Assembly: GCA_022606425.2 (NCBI GenBank)
Contig: JAHDVF020000251.1
Location: 558,001 to 622,000 of the forward strand
Direction of reading: 5' to 3'
From: Lepidostoma basale
Lineage: Eukaryota > Arthropoda > Insecta > Trichoptera > Lepidostomatidae
Length of the DNA: 64,000 nt
Positions within the stretch are counted from its first letter, which is position 1. Each line of letters opens with the position of its first letter. The notes below the pieces were generated by a model. It was not told the origin of the DNA. It made no database searches and saw nothing but the letters and a program-made list of their open reading frames with translations. Positions 11,701 through 26,700 of this stretch are shown piece after piece. The position numbers and the translations under genes were made by a program.

Positions 11701-14700
11701 AAGCGTTCAAACTTTTTTCGAAAATAGAATAGATTCGCTATCTTGTTAGTTTTGTATAAAAATATTAAGATTGTTCATTTTTATCATTTCTTTACAACTT
11801 TTATTGCTATGATATAATTTTTTAAACTTAATGTATACATAATTTTTCATTTGCACAATTTGTAGATGCAATCTTGCAGCTGTGGAGTGATTTATTCATT
11901 AAAACAGTTATTGAATGATGCAATGATACAACCATTGTAGAAACTATAACTATAGGTCTATTGTTTTTTTCTTTATTTATATTGTACCATGATTTTTACA
12001 TTATAAATTCATAATTATGATATATAAATTGAGGTTTCACCAATGTATCAAAAATAGCACTATTGATTATCAGTTTTGTGTCGCAAGTATTGCAATTTTA
12101 TCTATTGAAGTTAATTCCAAGATCAACAGCTCGATATGTATTGTGGGATTAATCGTACAGTGTAATAAATTCATTGTTACGGATGATCACGTGTGAGTTA
12201 GATAAAATGCAGAGGAAATTTTCTTTAACCCATAATGCTAAGCTTAATGCATAGGAAATAATTTATCAGTAGAATTTTATTATTATTTATTGTTTTTATC
12301 TGTGGCTCATTTTACTATGAGTATTAATTTGAATTGAGGTTTCATATTACATTAATATAGGTTTGTTATTATTTCCTAAGCTGTGTAGTGTTTGCTTTCT
12401 TCAAAACATTGTTTTTCATATATATACTGTCCTCGGAATTCTATAACTAATTGTAAGGAAGATCATATATTTATACTGACTGAGAAAGCTTAATACGTAG
12501 ATAAATATCATGAGTTTAACTCACATTGAATGTGACTTGAATATATGCCAAAAATCCAAGAAAAATATTGAGTAATTTTATAAACTGTGTGTATGTAATA
12601 TATTTTATTGATTGTATAAATGCATTAATTTCTTAATTATTTTTCACAGGAGTAGCCGATGGTGTCGGTGGCTGGAGAGCGTATGGAATCGACCCGGGAG
12701 AGTTCTCCTCCTATCTCATGAGGACTTGTGAACGTCTCGTTGGAATGGGGCACTTCAAGCCCTCGGAGCCAGCTGGGCTTATCGCCAGGTCATATTATGA
12801 ACTCCTGGAAAATAAGAAACCGATTTTAGGTAAGTTGTTGTATTACTTAATATACGCTAGTGGTGATGAACAGAATTAAATACTTTAATCTAATAATTGG
12901 TTTAATTTTGATATGAATGTTTTTTTCTTCTTCGTAATAACAAATTTTAGCATATATCAACTCTTACCACTCTATCTTTAGTATGGCTTGACATAGTATT
13001 TCTTACACCGACTCCTATGTCGAGCTAAACTTGACATTATGCGATGCAGTTAAGATTTAAAAAAAAATCACACTACACTATTTCAATTGACTCATGTCTA
13101 TTTTGTAAATTAATTAAAAAATTGGTGGTATGTTAAAAAAAAAAACTGGTGGGATGAAAAGATGACAGCACTGCTGAATTTGGTTGAAACTAAAGAATAA
13201 GTGAAATAAAATTAAATATATATTATAATATAATTGACGACCTTCGTGGCCGAGTGGTAAGTGCATTGACTGCCACCCCGAAGGTTCCGGGTTCGATTCC
13301 CGGCGAGGGCAGTGTGATTGTCAAATTGTCTTTGGCCTGGTGTAGAATTCACGTGACAATAAAATGGCGATAGATTAGCTACCTATCCCATCTCACGAGA
13401 ATCACTATGATAGCTATAATACCCTTTACATCGATTTGGCTCATGCTGTCATGATGTAAAGAGCGATTCACCAAAATAATAATAATAATAATAATCTATT
13501 AAATTATTTATTTTAATTATTGGCAATGAACTTCTACCAAGCAATTTCAATTGACAATATATTTACGGAGTTCAAATAGTTAATGGTTTTAAAATAAACA
13601 AGTTTATTAAATAACAAAACGTAGATTGTTGTGCAACTGCTATTCTGCATTTGTTAGTTTTCGGCTTAAGCATCAGTTTTATAATCTGCAGGCTTAAAAT
13701 TGTTTGTGTGAAGAAGTATCGAATTAGTGCTAAATCAATAGTATTAATCTTGTGTCAACATTGTTAGACCATGAGATTTATTGATTTCATCAGAATATTT
13801 TATTTAAATTTTGTATTATTTGTTTTAGATTTATTTTGTGGATGTTGGAAGATCGAAGTGTGCGCGGGAGATGCCTATTGGTGGCGATGAGGTTCGCAAC
13901 CCATCACACCGCGTCTCCCGCGGGGGAAAAGAGAAGGATGGAGTGCCGCATCGGTTAAAGTGTGACAGTCCATTCTTTCTGCCTACCCTTTCGGGGAGAC
14001 GGCATGATGGTTAGTTAGTTAGTTTAAAAAAATTATCTGATTTTTTATTTTGTTTAATTTTTTTTTTTATTCAAACCAATTATTATATTTGATACAGTAT
14101 AAACATAAAGATTTTTAATACAAAACTTAAAAATAAAAAATAATCAATTAAATTTTCTCATTCTATAAAAGCAAGTATTTCTCACAATTAAGATTTTACT
14201 TCAAAGGAGTATTGTGGCATCTGGCTCCAGATTATACTTAAACAGTCAATTTAGTAGTTAAATACATTATCCTTATTGCTTACATCCTCCTACAAGGTTT
14301 CATCTCATATGACAGTCTGCAACATTAGCGTGATAGCTGAAAATCTGGAGCAAGTAGATGAGTTTGTGTATTTGGGTAGTATGTTTAAAAAAGATGGGCG
14401 AGTGAAGAGGGATATTGAATGAAGGGTTAGGGCAGGCAACAAAGTGAATGGTGCACTTAAAGTTGTCATCGCAAACTTCAAACCTATCAATTAAAGCTAA
14501 AATGGCAGTGTACAGTGGTGTTATTGTACTGACCGGTTTATCGCTCGGCGAATTCTTTAATAAATAATGTAGCGCTTCGTAACTGTTTAATAGTTTTGTA
14601 TATTTTTATGTGAAAACTTAGTAAAGCGTTAAGTACTTAATAATACTCTTAATAACGCTAAGCGTGAAATGAACTAAGAATTGAATTATTTGAATAGAAT

Positions 14701-17700
14701 ATTTAATTAAAATAATAAATATTGTCATCACAAACAAAAACCTATCCAAAAAAGCTAAAATGGCAGTGCAAAATGTTGTTCTTGTACCGACCCTTATGTA
14801 TGGAAGCGAAGCATGGATCTGGCAAAAGAAGGATGAAAGTAGAATAAATGCAGTAGAAATGAGATCTCTTAGATTAATAGTGTGATACTCTGTGTATGAT
14901 AGTGTCAAATGAAAATATAAGAAGTGAATGTGGTGCGAATGATGGTAGGATCATTATGATGGTTTGGACACATGGCAAGAATGGTATAAAAAGTATATGT
15001 TAACAATGTAAAAGGAACTAGAAATAGAGGAAGACCGAGGAAAACGTGTCACAATCAAATAAATCAAATATTGAATGTCGGCCATGTGAGGAGTCAGAGA
15101 AATCGACTCGCGTGCATGACATGATGTATGAATGTTGAGGAAGCAAGAGAAATATGTCAGGAAAGAAAAGTGTGGCAGTCCATTCTTTCTGCCTACCCCT
15201 TCTGCATATGGAAGATTATTTAAAAATCCATTATCCACATGTCAATATTTTGTTATTTAAATACTTGTTTTTCATAGTGTCTATTGACTGTAGTGGTGTT
15301 ATCTAAAAAAAAAATTTTTTACAACTATTTAGTCGAGCCAAACAAAAGTGTACATTTTAACACACATGAGAACCGTTTTATACATTCTTATTCAATATAT
15401 ATGTTTTTAAAATATGCTTACATAGAGTATACAAATGTTTTTTTAAATAATTATTTAGCTTCACAAGTTTTTTTATTAGGTTTTCGTGATTATAAATTAA
15501 GCTAATATAGGAAGTGAATGTAAGTGTTATGAACATAATAATGAATATAATAATAATTCGGGTGGTAGTCTAGGGGATAGAACGCTTGGCTTCTGATCCA
15601 GGGGACTTGGGTTCGAGCCTGGACATGATCAGATTCCTTCTTCATAATAATGAGCTATTTTCTGCTCATATTGAATATTGTAAAATAAATTCTAATATCA
15701 TTGATTGAAATATTTGGTATTAGACTTTTATATAATAAAAAAAAAGGGCCATTAAGATGGTTTGGACACTGGGAAAAAAATAATGAAGAAAGAACGACAG
15801 AAAATATATGTTGACGATATAAACGGAATAAGATATAGAGGAAGTCTGAGGAAAATATGGCACGATAAAATCAATAAAATATTAAATGTCAGTCGACATG
15901 TGTGCATGTCAGGATGTATGAATATAAATAATTCAAATAATTTAGATAATAGAAAGTAATCATATATAATTCTTCTTTATGTCTAAAAATAATAAAAAGT
16001 GTCTGATTATATGAAGATGTGTATTCTTATCAGGACATATTTCATGGAGACATGACATAATCAGGGACAGATAAAATTATTATGCAGGTATTACACAGAT
16101 ACTTTTTTAAACTTACCATTAAACAGTGCTTAAAACTTATTTTTTAACCCTTCAAAGGTTTCTTGTTGCTAAAGTTTCAAGCAATCTTATATTTTGGATT
16201 AATAAAAAAACCCAAAGTGAAGTATCCACAGGGCAATTTTTTTAAATACTAACTTATCAAAAGAATAAGATCCTAGTCCAAGTCCAATATACAAATTTAA
16301 AATATTAATTATTGAATAAATCAGGAGTGTTAATATGAATAATCCAGAATTTTTAGTTTGTTTATAGCAGATTCAGTCTGCATATCTTATAGATGTAGTA
16401 TAAAACATGATATAAATTAAAATTCAGTTTTTCATCAGAAGTGGAATAAATTATTATAAATGAAATTTTAAGCTTTTATCAAAGTCAATATATAATTTTA
16501 ATTAACTGTCACGCCATCTCTTCGAAACGGTAGACAGAAAGAATGGACTGCCATACTGTCGTTTCCTGACATACTTCTTTAACTTTCTCAACATTCATGG
16601 CTGACATTTAATATTTGATTAATTTGATCATGCTACATTTTCCCCGGTCTTCCTCTATTTCTTGTTTTATTTAGATCATCAACATGTTTTATTTAGATCA
16701 TCAACAACTTTCTCAATTATTCTTTCCGCTTATCCAAACCATCTAAATAACCCTTTCGTCATTTTGTTCATAATGCTTTCATTCACTTGATTTACTACAC
16801 ATTCGTTAAAGAGATTTCATTTCTACTTTTATATATTTCCAACTTTTGTTCATATGACCTTCGTGGTCGAGTGGTAAGTGCTTTGAGTGTCACACTGAAG
16901 ATCTCCGGTTCGATTCCAGGCTTTGACAGCGTGATTGTCACACTCTCTTTGATCGGATGTAGAATTCACGTGACAACAAAATGGCTATAGATTAGCTACA
17001 TATCACATGTCATGAGAATCAATATGATAGCTATACCATTTACATTGATTTGGCTTTTATGATGTAAAGAGCGATTAAACAAAATAATAATAATATTAAT
17101 ATATCTTTTTAATTGTATTTTTTTGTACAATAGTTCCAATAGATGAAAATGAAAAAAATGAAAAATGTTATTGTGGTTATATAATTGGCTAGTAAGCTAT
17201 TCACCCGAGCCATGCCTTGGGAGTAATTAGTTGATTGAATGCTGTCAGCCCATTAACAGAGTACCTCATCTAATTGAATGCTTCGGTACCAAACACCAGT
17301 GATGTAATACATCTATTGACAAGTGTACAGTTAGCTATGCTAATATTTAAACACCCGGATAACAAGTCATTGTATTTACTTGGACTTGAATCTTCTGGCA
17401 TGCAGAACTTCAGCTCTTGCGGCTATTTCTCTTACGTCTAATGGGAACATGCGTGATTTGGTGGGTTGTTGGTTTATGCGGGGGCTTGTTTTTTTTGGCC
17501 CGGAGGCTTCTACAGGAGGATCGATTTTGAGCTTACTGAAAAGGTTCATATACTCCTTGTTTGAATATGATTTTTAGTATTTTTCTTCTTCTGTTTAACT
17601 CTTCCCGTCTATTCAATAAACGTAAACACCCCTGGAAATGACACAAAGTCTGCCAAACCTTTCACCACAATGACAAGTGAATAGATGAGATAAACCATAT

Positions 17701-20700
17701 TTAGGGCCGTCTTCACAAAACTAGCTTGCCATTGATATGAAGAAGAAGAATTAACCTCTTAATTAGGAGGATAAAACACAACTGATAAAATGAGCGGGAA
17801 TTCGTGTTACCCACCTTGTCTGGAGTATGGACCACGGCAACAATGCGCGACATTGACAGAATGTATGCGTTAGAATATTATATAAATCAAAATTCAGAAA
17901 GGTCGTTTTTGACCGTTTGGGATAATACGTAGGTATGGTTGTTTTCGACCGTTTGGGTTGAAATGAGTTAAATCAATTTAAAATTACGCAAAATTCATAG
18001 TGTTATTATAAATGTTCAGGAGTTAAAATATCTGTATAAATTATTTATCTGCCTGTATAGTTTTGATTATCATTGTAACTTTATTCTTATTTCAAAAATT
18101 CATTGTCTAAATTGAATGGAGTTAGTTGAATAGATTTTAGCCATCTACCCACTAATTTGAGGTTGCGACGTATGGGTAAATACCTATTTACTCATACAGG
18201 CTAATGTGTTTATCTGCAATCAAAACACTTTTTATTCACAATATACTCGTACACCTTTACTTGATAAGAGATCCTGCTGTGCTTTACTGTATAATTAGTT
18301 AATTTCCTAGAATTCTTATTCTACATTTCTTATAGAAAATTGTTTATTGTTATACATATAATAATTTAATTCATAAGATTGAATGTTTGTCAGGGAGAAA
18401 ACACTTCATTTTTATAAATTGTTAATTAATGGAGTTCATTGTAAAACGTAAACCATAATTTTTAATAATTTATAAACAAACCAACAAACCATCACACCGT
18501 TTCTCTGCAGGGGTAGGCAGAGAGAATGGACTGCCACACTACTCTATCCTGGCAAACCTCTCTAGCTTCCTCCACATTCATACAACGAGTCATACACGCA
18601 CGTCGATTCCTCCGACTTCTAACATGACCAACCTTTAAATTTGATTAATTTGGTCATGCTATGTTTTCCTCGTTCTGCCTCGACTCCGTATTCAATTTAC
18701 ATCATTAACGTATACTTTCTTAACCATTCTTTCTCCATCCATGCGTTCCATATGTCCGAACCAATAATTTATATGCTTATATAAATAAATAAAATCCTCT
18801 TCATAATTTTAATATTGAAATTAGTTTTCATTAATGACACCACTCACGGATGAAGTCATATTTTTAACAATTTTATTAGTTAAATAGTTGTCTAGAAAAA
18901 TGTATACTCTTTAACATAATTAATATATCCTAATATGTATAATACATGAATATGATTTCATAACATTTTACAGACATAATTCTCAACCCACATAATTCTA
19001 TTCAGAATCGATAAAACTAATGGAGACTTCCTTCTATATTAGTTTTATGATCTCATCACCATAACAGATATAATTTGCTGTGGTTGTATATTATAGTGTT
19101 TGGGTCATTGTTTCTCAGTATTCACATCATACCCACAAGGAATACACTGCGGATTATTGTTTCTTAGTAATCACACTATATCCATAACTAATATACAATT
19201 TTTTTACGTCATATCTATTTACATTTTGTACGTAATACAAACCTTACGTATGTAGACACACATTTACTTCTTTGTGTCAATTGCGGGTTCCTTTCATCTT
19301 TCTCTTGCCATTGTGGTGGAAGGTTTAACTGACTTGTCGTTTTTAGGGATGCCGGATATTGTATTTTTAGGAAAATCACACATTAAGGCACCTTCCTTGC
19401 CCTACTGTACTCATTGGGAAATATTTATAAGTACATTTAATGTTTCAATTAACTTTTTGATTTATTAAAATATTAATTGATTTAGATATTTCTATGTGTT
19501 TAATCATAAAAATCTTATTTATTGTTCCTTGAACAATGGTGTAAAGCTCCTAACAAATAATTAATATGAATGAAAACATCTGTTTTATAGAAGTTTTATT
19601 ATAATTTATGTGAATGAAATGTTTCAACTGTCTTTATTTTCAGATGTTTTTATTCATATTAATTATAAAACTTTAGTTTTTAGATTTAAATCTCTAAGAC
19701 CATATGTATGTGAAAACAGGTTACTATTTTTAATATACTTTTTATTGCTATTTGATTCTACCTTGAAGAGGTTAATTTAAAAAAACTTAATTATTATGAT
19801 TAATTATTTTGATAATGTTGTTTAGAACACAATGAAGTAATTTTGTACAACAAGAATTCAAAAAACTTTATATTTTAAATTAGTTTCTATTAATGTTACA
19901 CATTTGGAAAACTGTTAATTAATCTTGTCAGTTGTTGGCAGAAAAGCAAATACTATTTTAGTTTATTATGTTTTTAGTTTGAACTAAAAAAATATTTTAT
20001 TCCTTTTATTTTTGAAGCGTCCAAAGTCCTGTTGACATTCACATGAGTCAGCTGATTATTTCAGCTTGTTGTCTTCACATACAAAATACTTTCATTTTTA
20101 CATTATTTATTTTGCAATATTTACCCAATTTTACGTAATTAAAATACCATTATTTAGTAATGTCTGTTTTATAGACTTGGGTCTCGAATTAAGTGTCTGT
20201 ATACTTGCTTTTTTTCTTCGTAATTGTTTTCTGCTTGATTACTACTTTTAAGCATTTTTAATCAACAAAATCTAATTAAGAATTTCATATCTTTTACTTT
20301 CGGCTTTTGATTCTTCTTTTTCTTCTGGTGCCGTGTCAGGTCCCCCCCAACGTTGGCGATTACTGCAGCAAAGGCATCTCTGTCCTGCGCCACTTAGAAC
20401 AGGTTCTGAACTCTGGTCATTCCTGTCCATTCTTTTATGTTCCACAGCCAGGACAACTGCCTTCTACCAACTCCCCTACGTCCCTCTATTTAACCCATTA
20501 ATATCAGTCAATTGATATTCTATTTATAAAATTTATTGTTTATTGTTATTTAAATGCTTTATTTTATTAGTAGGTTATAAAAATTATTATTATAGGTTAT
20601 AATTAGGGGGCGAAAAGAGAAGGGTGGAGTGCCACATCAGTTAAAGTGTGGTAATCCATTCTTTCTGCCTACACCTTCGGGGAGACGGCATGATGGTTAG

Positions 20701-23700
20701 TTAGTTAGTTTTTTTTTTTAATTATTTTATTTTTAAATATATAATTAATTTTCCGAACAATTGTTCTGTTACGAAGTTTTTAAAACAAATGAATCATAAA
20801 ATCAATCAAACCTAATGTTCTTGTGACATTTCCTTGACTTTGAACTCTTTTGAAATATTTGCATTGTTGATTCCATATTAAGCCATTGTAGTGTATTCTA
20901 AGTAACCTTATAAAGAATTTATTATTTTTTTAGCATTCATATCAAGTCTGCAGGCTTATCTTTACCATTCAGCGTATTTGTATTCTGGAACTGATTATCT
21001 GTCTCAAGCTTATTTGTATTCTGACGTCTGACAGACTCTGGTGAGCTATTGAGCTATGGTCTCTGGTATGAAACATCTGATAAGTAATTAGAGGTCACAG
21101 GGGTAATGTTTCCAGAGTCTTATTGTGATATTTACATTTGATATTCAATAAAAAAAAGTTCACAACTGAATTATCTATTATTCCATTTATTCATTTTGTT
21201 GATTTTACATTAGAATAATTGAATCATTTCTACGAATTATGTAATATTGAATCTCTTAATATACTATGCTTTTAGTTAAGGTTATATATACATCATAGTT
21301 TCCCAAACATTTTTGGCAAGGCCATGTTTCTAATATTTTTTAAAAACTAACTAACTAACCATCACGCCGTCTCCCCAAAGGGGTAGGCAGAAAGAATGGA
21401 CTGGCACACTTTTCTTTCCTGCCATATTTCTCTCGCTTCCTCAACATTCATACATCGTGTCATGCACGCGCGTCGATTTCTCTGACTCCTCGCATGGCCG
21501 ACATTCAATATTTGATTTATTTGATCGTGCCACGTTTTCCTCTATTTCTGTTTCCATTTAATTTTTTTACCATTTTTTTCTTCATTCATTCTATATATTT
21601 TTTTATTTAAATTAAATCAGAAGCTACTGTAGGAGTAAAGAGGGGAACTTACATGGTAATGGCTCTGAGGGTAGTAGAGGAGCCACAAGCTTCTGACTTC
21701 AGAAGCTTGTGGCTCCTCTACTTCCCTCAGAGCCATTACCATGTAAGTACCCCTCTTTACTCCTACAGTAGCTGATAGATCCACTTTGGAGACCTATGTT
21801 ATAAACAATAATTCCATTTCGATTTTGCTTCCTTCTATTAGCAACAACGACTTTAAATAATATTCTAACCTCTATCTGGGATTTGAATTGCAATTTCATC
21901 AATTTTACAGTATAATTCCTCCATTTAATTTATTCAAGTCTATTCTGCAAGTTTCTGGCAGCTGTGTTGTTGTTTACCATCATCTGTAATAATTTTTTTT
22001 TTGGTTTCAACACTCAACAATACGCTTTTGGGGAATTAAAATACTTTTCCTAATGCTATTTTGAATACTCCCGTGTTTTTATTGGTCCCGCACACAAACG
22101 GCACATGACTTGGCCTGCCTCCAAGTCTAATTTGAATGTAGCCCCCGTGACTGTTTGTTTTTTGCCAAAACAGGTTGCTGTTGAAATTTTGGAATTTCGT
22201 TTTTATCCATATATTTATATACTTTCTATTCTCGGCTCTAAACAATAGATTACTACTGAAATATATTTTGATCCTCCGATACAATCAAATGTTTGGATCA
22301 TAGGGCACATAAAATTATTCCACCTAAATATAACTATGTCTGAAGTTGCAAGCTAAGTTATGTAATTATTGTCACGAGTATATTGCTCTTTCAATATAAG
22401 AGCTGTAGTTTGCCGCCCTAGGGTATGTTGAGGATAACATTTTCATACTATATACATAGTCTAACTTGTTGACTGTGAAACCATCAGCACTATGTAATAT
22501 TAAATTGGATTTAAAAAATTAATTTACTCGATACAAAACATTTCCTATTTCACAATTTAAATAATTATGTAACTACACTTGGCACAGAATAAGTATTTAA
22601 TCGAAAATCATAGATATGTTGCCAATATAGAAAAAAGATGTAACAGTTTGTTGCAATTTTGCATTTTGAAGTGTAAAGAGTAAATGATATGCGATTATCT
22701 CTTTATGTCTCACCCTTGTTTCTACTATACTCACGAGTGTGAGAAAGACAAATTATTGGTTGCATTTTTTCCATATTATTTTAATTTAACTTTTAAACTT
22801 TTCACTGATGCAGCTCTCATATTAAATGACATTAATAAATAGGTATGATAAAACATGGCGATGTGTAAAACAGATTTGTATTTATATAATTCTTATGGAA
22901 GTAGTAATGATTTTGTAATTTTAAATGTGTAGATTATAAACACAATCATATCTCATCTGTAGACATATTAAAATTGTCTTCTAAGTAGGTTGGCATACAA
23001 GGAAAATGTGTTTCCTGAATATTCGGCCATGGTCTCTTTTGATTTTCAATGAGATTCCACATCATTAAAAATACATCAACTTTTCAATTGTTTTCACAGT
23101 ACAGTACCCCACTGTAGCCGGTGTTTGGTGTACTTTATACTACAGTTAAATAATATTTACACAACTGTGAGGATTTGGATATTGATATTAATTTATTCCA
23201 TCGATAAATATCTTCATATTTCATATATGCATCGGGATATGTACCCATACTTCTGATATCTAAAGAATGACTCGTATTAGTTGCGAAATATTAGAGCAGA
23301 TATCCACTTGATACATACAGAAATGCTTATATCAGACCTCTGCTAATATATTTACTATTTTAAGTTAGAAATATGTAAATTAAATTATTTTTTTAAACTT
23401 TTTAGCTGCATCGGTATTTATTTTGGCACTTGTTATGATACTTTAAAATAATTAATATTGTTTGTATCTTTGAATTTTTTTCGTACAATTTAAATAATAT
23501 TATTACATACATATTTTTGCTTAGAATATTCAAAAGCTGGTAAAACATATACTTAGTATTTTTTATATGATTTTTCTGTTTTAACAATCCATTGCACATT
23601 TGAGAATCAATTCAAAATTATTAATTTTGTATTATACTGTACAATATAATTTATTTAAAATATATTTACTTCTTTTACGAGTTAAACTAACAGAAATAGA

Positions 23701-26700
23701 TAATATGGAAATGTTATATAATATAATTTTAGATAATTTTTTTTAGAACATCACCCCATGTGATCCCATTTTCTTTATCAATTTCTTATATAACCTTGAT
23801 TGAGTAACGTTTTGTATGTCTTGTATCCCAGTGGGGAGTTTAAATAAATGATTGCTCGCTCCGTGGACGCTGTCAGCTCCTGACATTCTAATTGGTTTCA
23901 GCCATTTATTTGTGGGGCCGAGCGGCTATTCACATGATGTTTGTCATCACAACTCCAAATTATACAACCTCCTATTAACCTTTATTTGACTCTCAACTTG
24001 TTTACATGCATCCATTTTTCAAGTTCAAAAATAATCAACAAGTTTACAGGTTGCTTGTTCTTATTGGAGAATATTAATCAGTATATCTACAAAATATTTA
24101 ACACATTTGTCCTTTCCTTTTTTATATTGAAGATGTAAATTGTTTTCTGGGAACAGAATATGGTGGCCGAGGCGCTTACAGGACTTATGGCCTGTCATTG
24201 GTTGGGTTGAGCGATCGCTTTATGTTTAACAACATTCCCCATTCCGCACTTTTTACGACCACCACGTCTGACAAATTTTTGGAAGTTGTATATATGCTAG
24301 AATGCTGCGCTTATCTTCACATTTTTTTAGTTCATTCTACACTAGCGTCATCTATTAAGATTGGGAAGCATTAAGCAGAAAATCTTTATTAATGTACTGT
24401 GAAAGGCTCTGCAAATCATACAGTACTAGATTACGCCTGGAGATGTCTCTCCAATTTTTATGCCTTTAACTTGGACCAGTTTACACAACATTTTGAATGT
24501 ATACAAATTCTTGTAGACAAATACTGGATTTTCCTTTTTTATACCGGACCGGTTGAAATCCGCAACATACACAAGTGGTAATAATATTTCTATGGTAACA
24601 CATTAATTCTTCTTCTTAGTAGTAAGTAAGTTAGTCTTTTCTGTAGGCCACAGGGGCCTGTTTTTTAAGAGGGATGACCTTTTGTACAAAGATTCTCAGC
24701 TGTCGATTCATCTTTTTGGTGGTCTACCTGGGGGTCGTTTACCTCGGGTTTAGCCATGAGGGAGTCTAGATTAATCCATTCTTCTCACGTGTGTATACCA
24801 ATGTCTTCTCCTTTGCCTCCCACACTTAACAACATCTTCAACCTCGCATATATTCTTTATTCTTCTATTCCTTATTTGGTCACGCAGTGTCTTGTCAGAT
24901 ATGCTCCCGAGTGTCTTCATTTCTGAGTGCATTTTTTGGGATTGTGGTGTCTGTCCTGCGTTCGATCCCATGATGGGTCATACACAAATTTTATGGATCC
25001 TTACTTTTCTGCTGATCTCCATATCAGTGTTTTTCAAACATTACACTTATTTATACTTGACCCATCAATTTACATGGTAGATCCGTTTTCCTACATTCCA
25101 CATCCAGATACTTTTTCACTTGGTCCATTGAAACGCCTTCCGCAGACACACTTCATCCCACCTTAACTCGAGAGAATACCACTCCTACTTATATCTATAT
25201 ATAGCCAAATCTTTATCTGCAGAATTTTTAAAAAGATTTTTACTTCGACGGTAAAATGAAGAGTCAGATACAAGTTTGAATTATCAAAATGGAATGCGCT
25301 CAAAAGTGATTGCAGTAATTGAAGTGATTGAAATAATTGAAGACAATCAATGTGTGTATAGTGGGGGTGTGTATAATGTACGCAAGATAATTTCCGCAAG
25401 TATATTGTACTATGTAAAGAACCCCTGCAAGTTGTGCCAGTTTAAAAACTTGTAGAAGTTGGCTTGTAAGAAGTGTTTATACAGTGAAGTGAATTGCGGA
25501 AGCTTTCTTCCCAGTGGATGGTGGGAATATGTTGGATTGTTACATAAATATTTAAAAAATCTTTTGAAAAATACTCGCTATTAATCTAAAATTCTCAATA
25601 TCAATTTTAGATTATTTCTCTCTTTTTATTCTGCAATATATGCTGTAACATCACTCTGAGGATGTTTATTTATCTGCTCTTTATCTCATACATGTTATGT
25701 CTGTATTTGTGAGCACGAAAACTTGAGTAAAATTTTGGCCAGAATGAATAATGATGGTTGTGTCCAATTTTCATTATGTTATAATTCTGTCCGGGGTAAT
25801 TGTCTATTCAAACGGTTACTTCTTACTTTACTATATGCTGTGTACTAGATATACTATACTGGATATGATGTCAATAGAAACAAAGAAACAGAACCAACCT
25901 GCCTCTGGTGTTGTCAGTGGGGAGAGCAATCAAATTGCTGAACTTGATCACTTCGGGAATTGACATCATTCATATTCAGAAGACAAATACTCTTTATTTT
26001 AGAGGCTATCTTGTTTTTCTAAAGTCAAACTATCTTTCTTGCATTCCTGGTATTTTACCTGTTCTCAAATAGATGGCTTAAACTGTAAATATGTTTGTAA
26101 TGTCTTTTGAGAAAAATAAACTGATTTGATATAGTTTGAACTCTTTCGGATGAAAGTTCACTTAAGACTTTGTGTGCTAGATATTGTATACTTATCATAC
26201 AACTTGCTATATTATATTTGAGCGTGTTTGGTTTGATTGTCAACAGGTAGCAGCACGGCGTGTGTGATGATCCTGAACCGTGAGACGAGCATGATGTACA
26301 CGGCCAACATCGGCGACTCGGGCTACATGGTTCTGCGCGCTGGTCGCGTGGTGCATCGCTCCCACGAGCAGCAGCACTATTTCAATACACCTTTCCAGCT
26401 AAGCCTGCCCCCACCCGGCCACGGTGCCAACGTGCTCAGCGACAGGTAATATACTAACGCATTTTCCATGTTCTTGAATAGTTTTTGATTTCTCGATAAT
26501 GCCAATAAATTTCTTGCAATCTTGTAATCATCATAATTAATTAATAAATCTTCCTCCTGTCAATTCATAAGTGAATAGTCTCACCTTATTGATTTTATTG
26601 TAGATTTTGCATGGGATATAAGTGTTTATACATTTGTTTGATTGTATCAAATAAATATGTTTCGAAAACTGCAAGTATTTGATATGCGTAATTAAAAAAC

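Noticed and set aside
13236..13320. Functional tRNA gene (A and B boxes present)
   Set aside because: No acceptor-stem pairing, and the same unit continues into a repeated non-tRNA body with a simple-sequence tail at several places, so it is a SINE.
15555..15640. Functional tRNA gene
   Set aside because: The anticodon loop would be 8 nt and the 5' and 3' ends do not pair.
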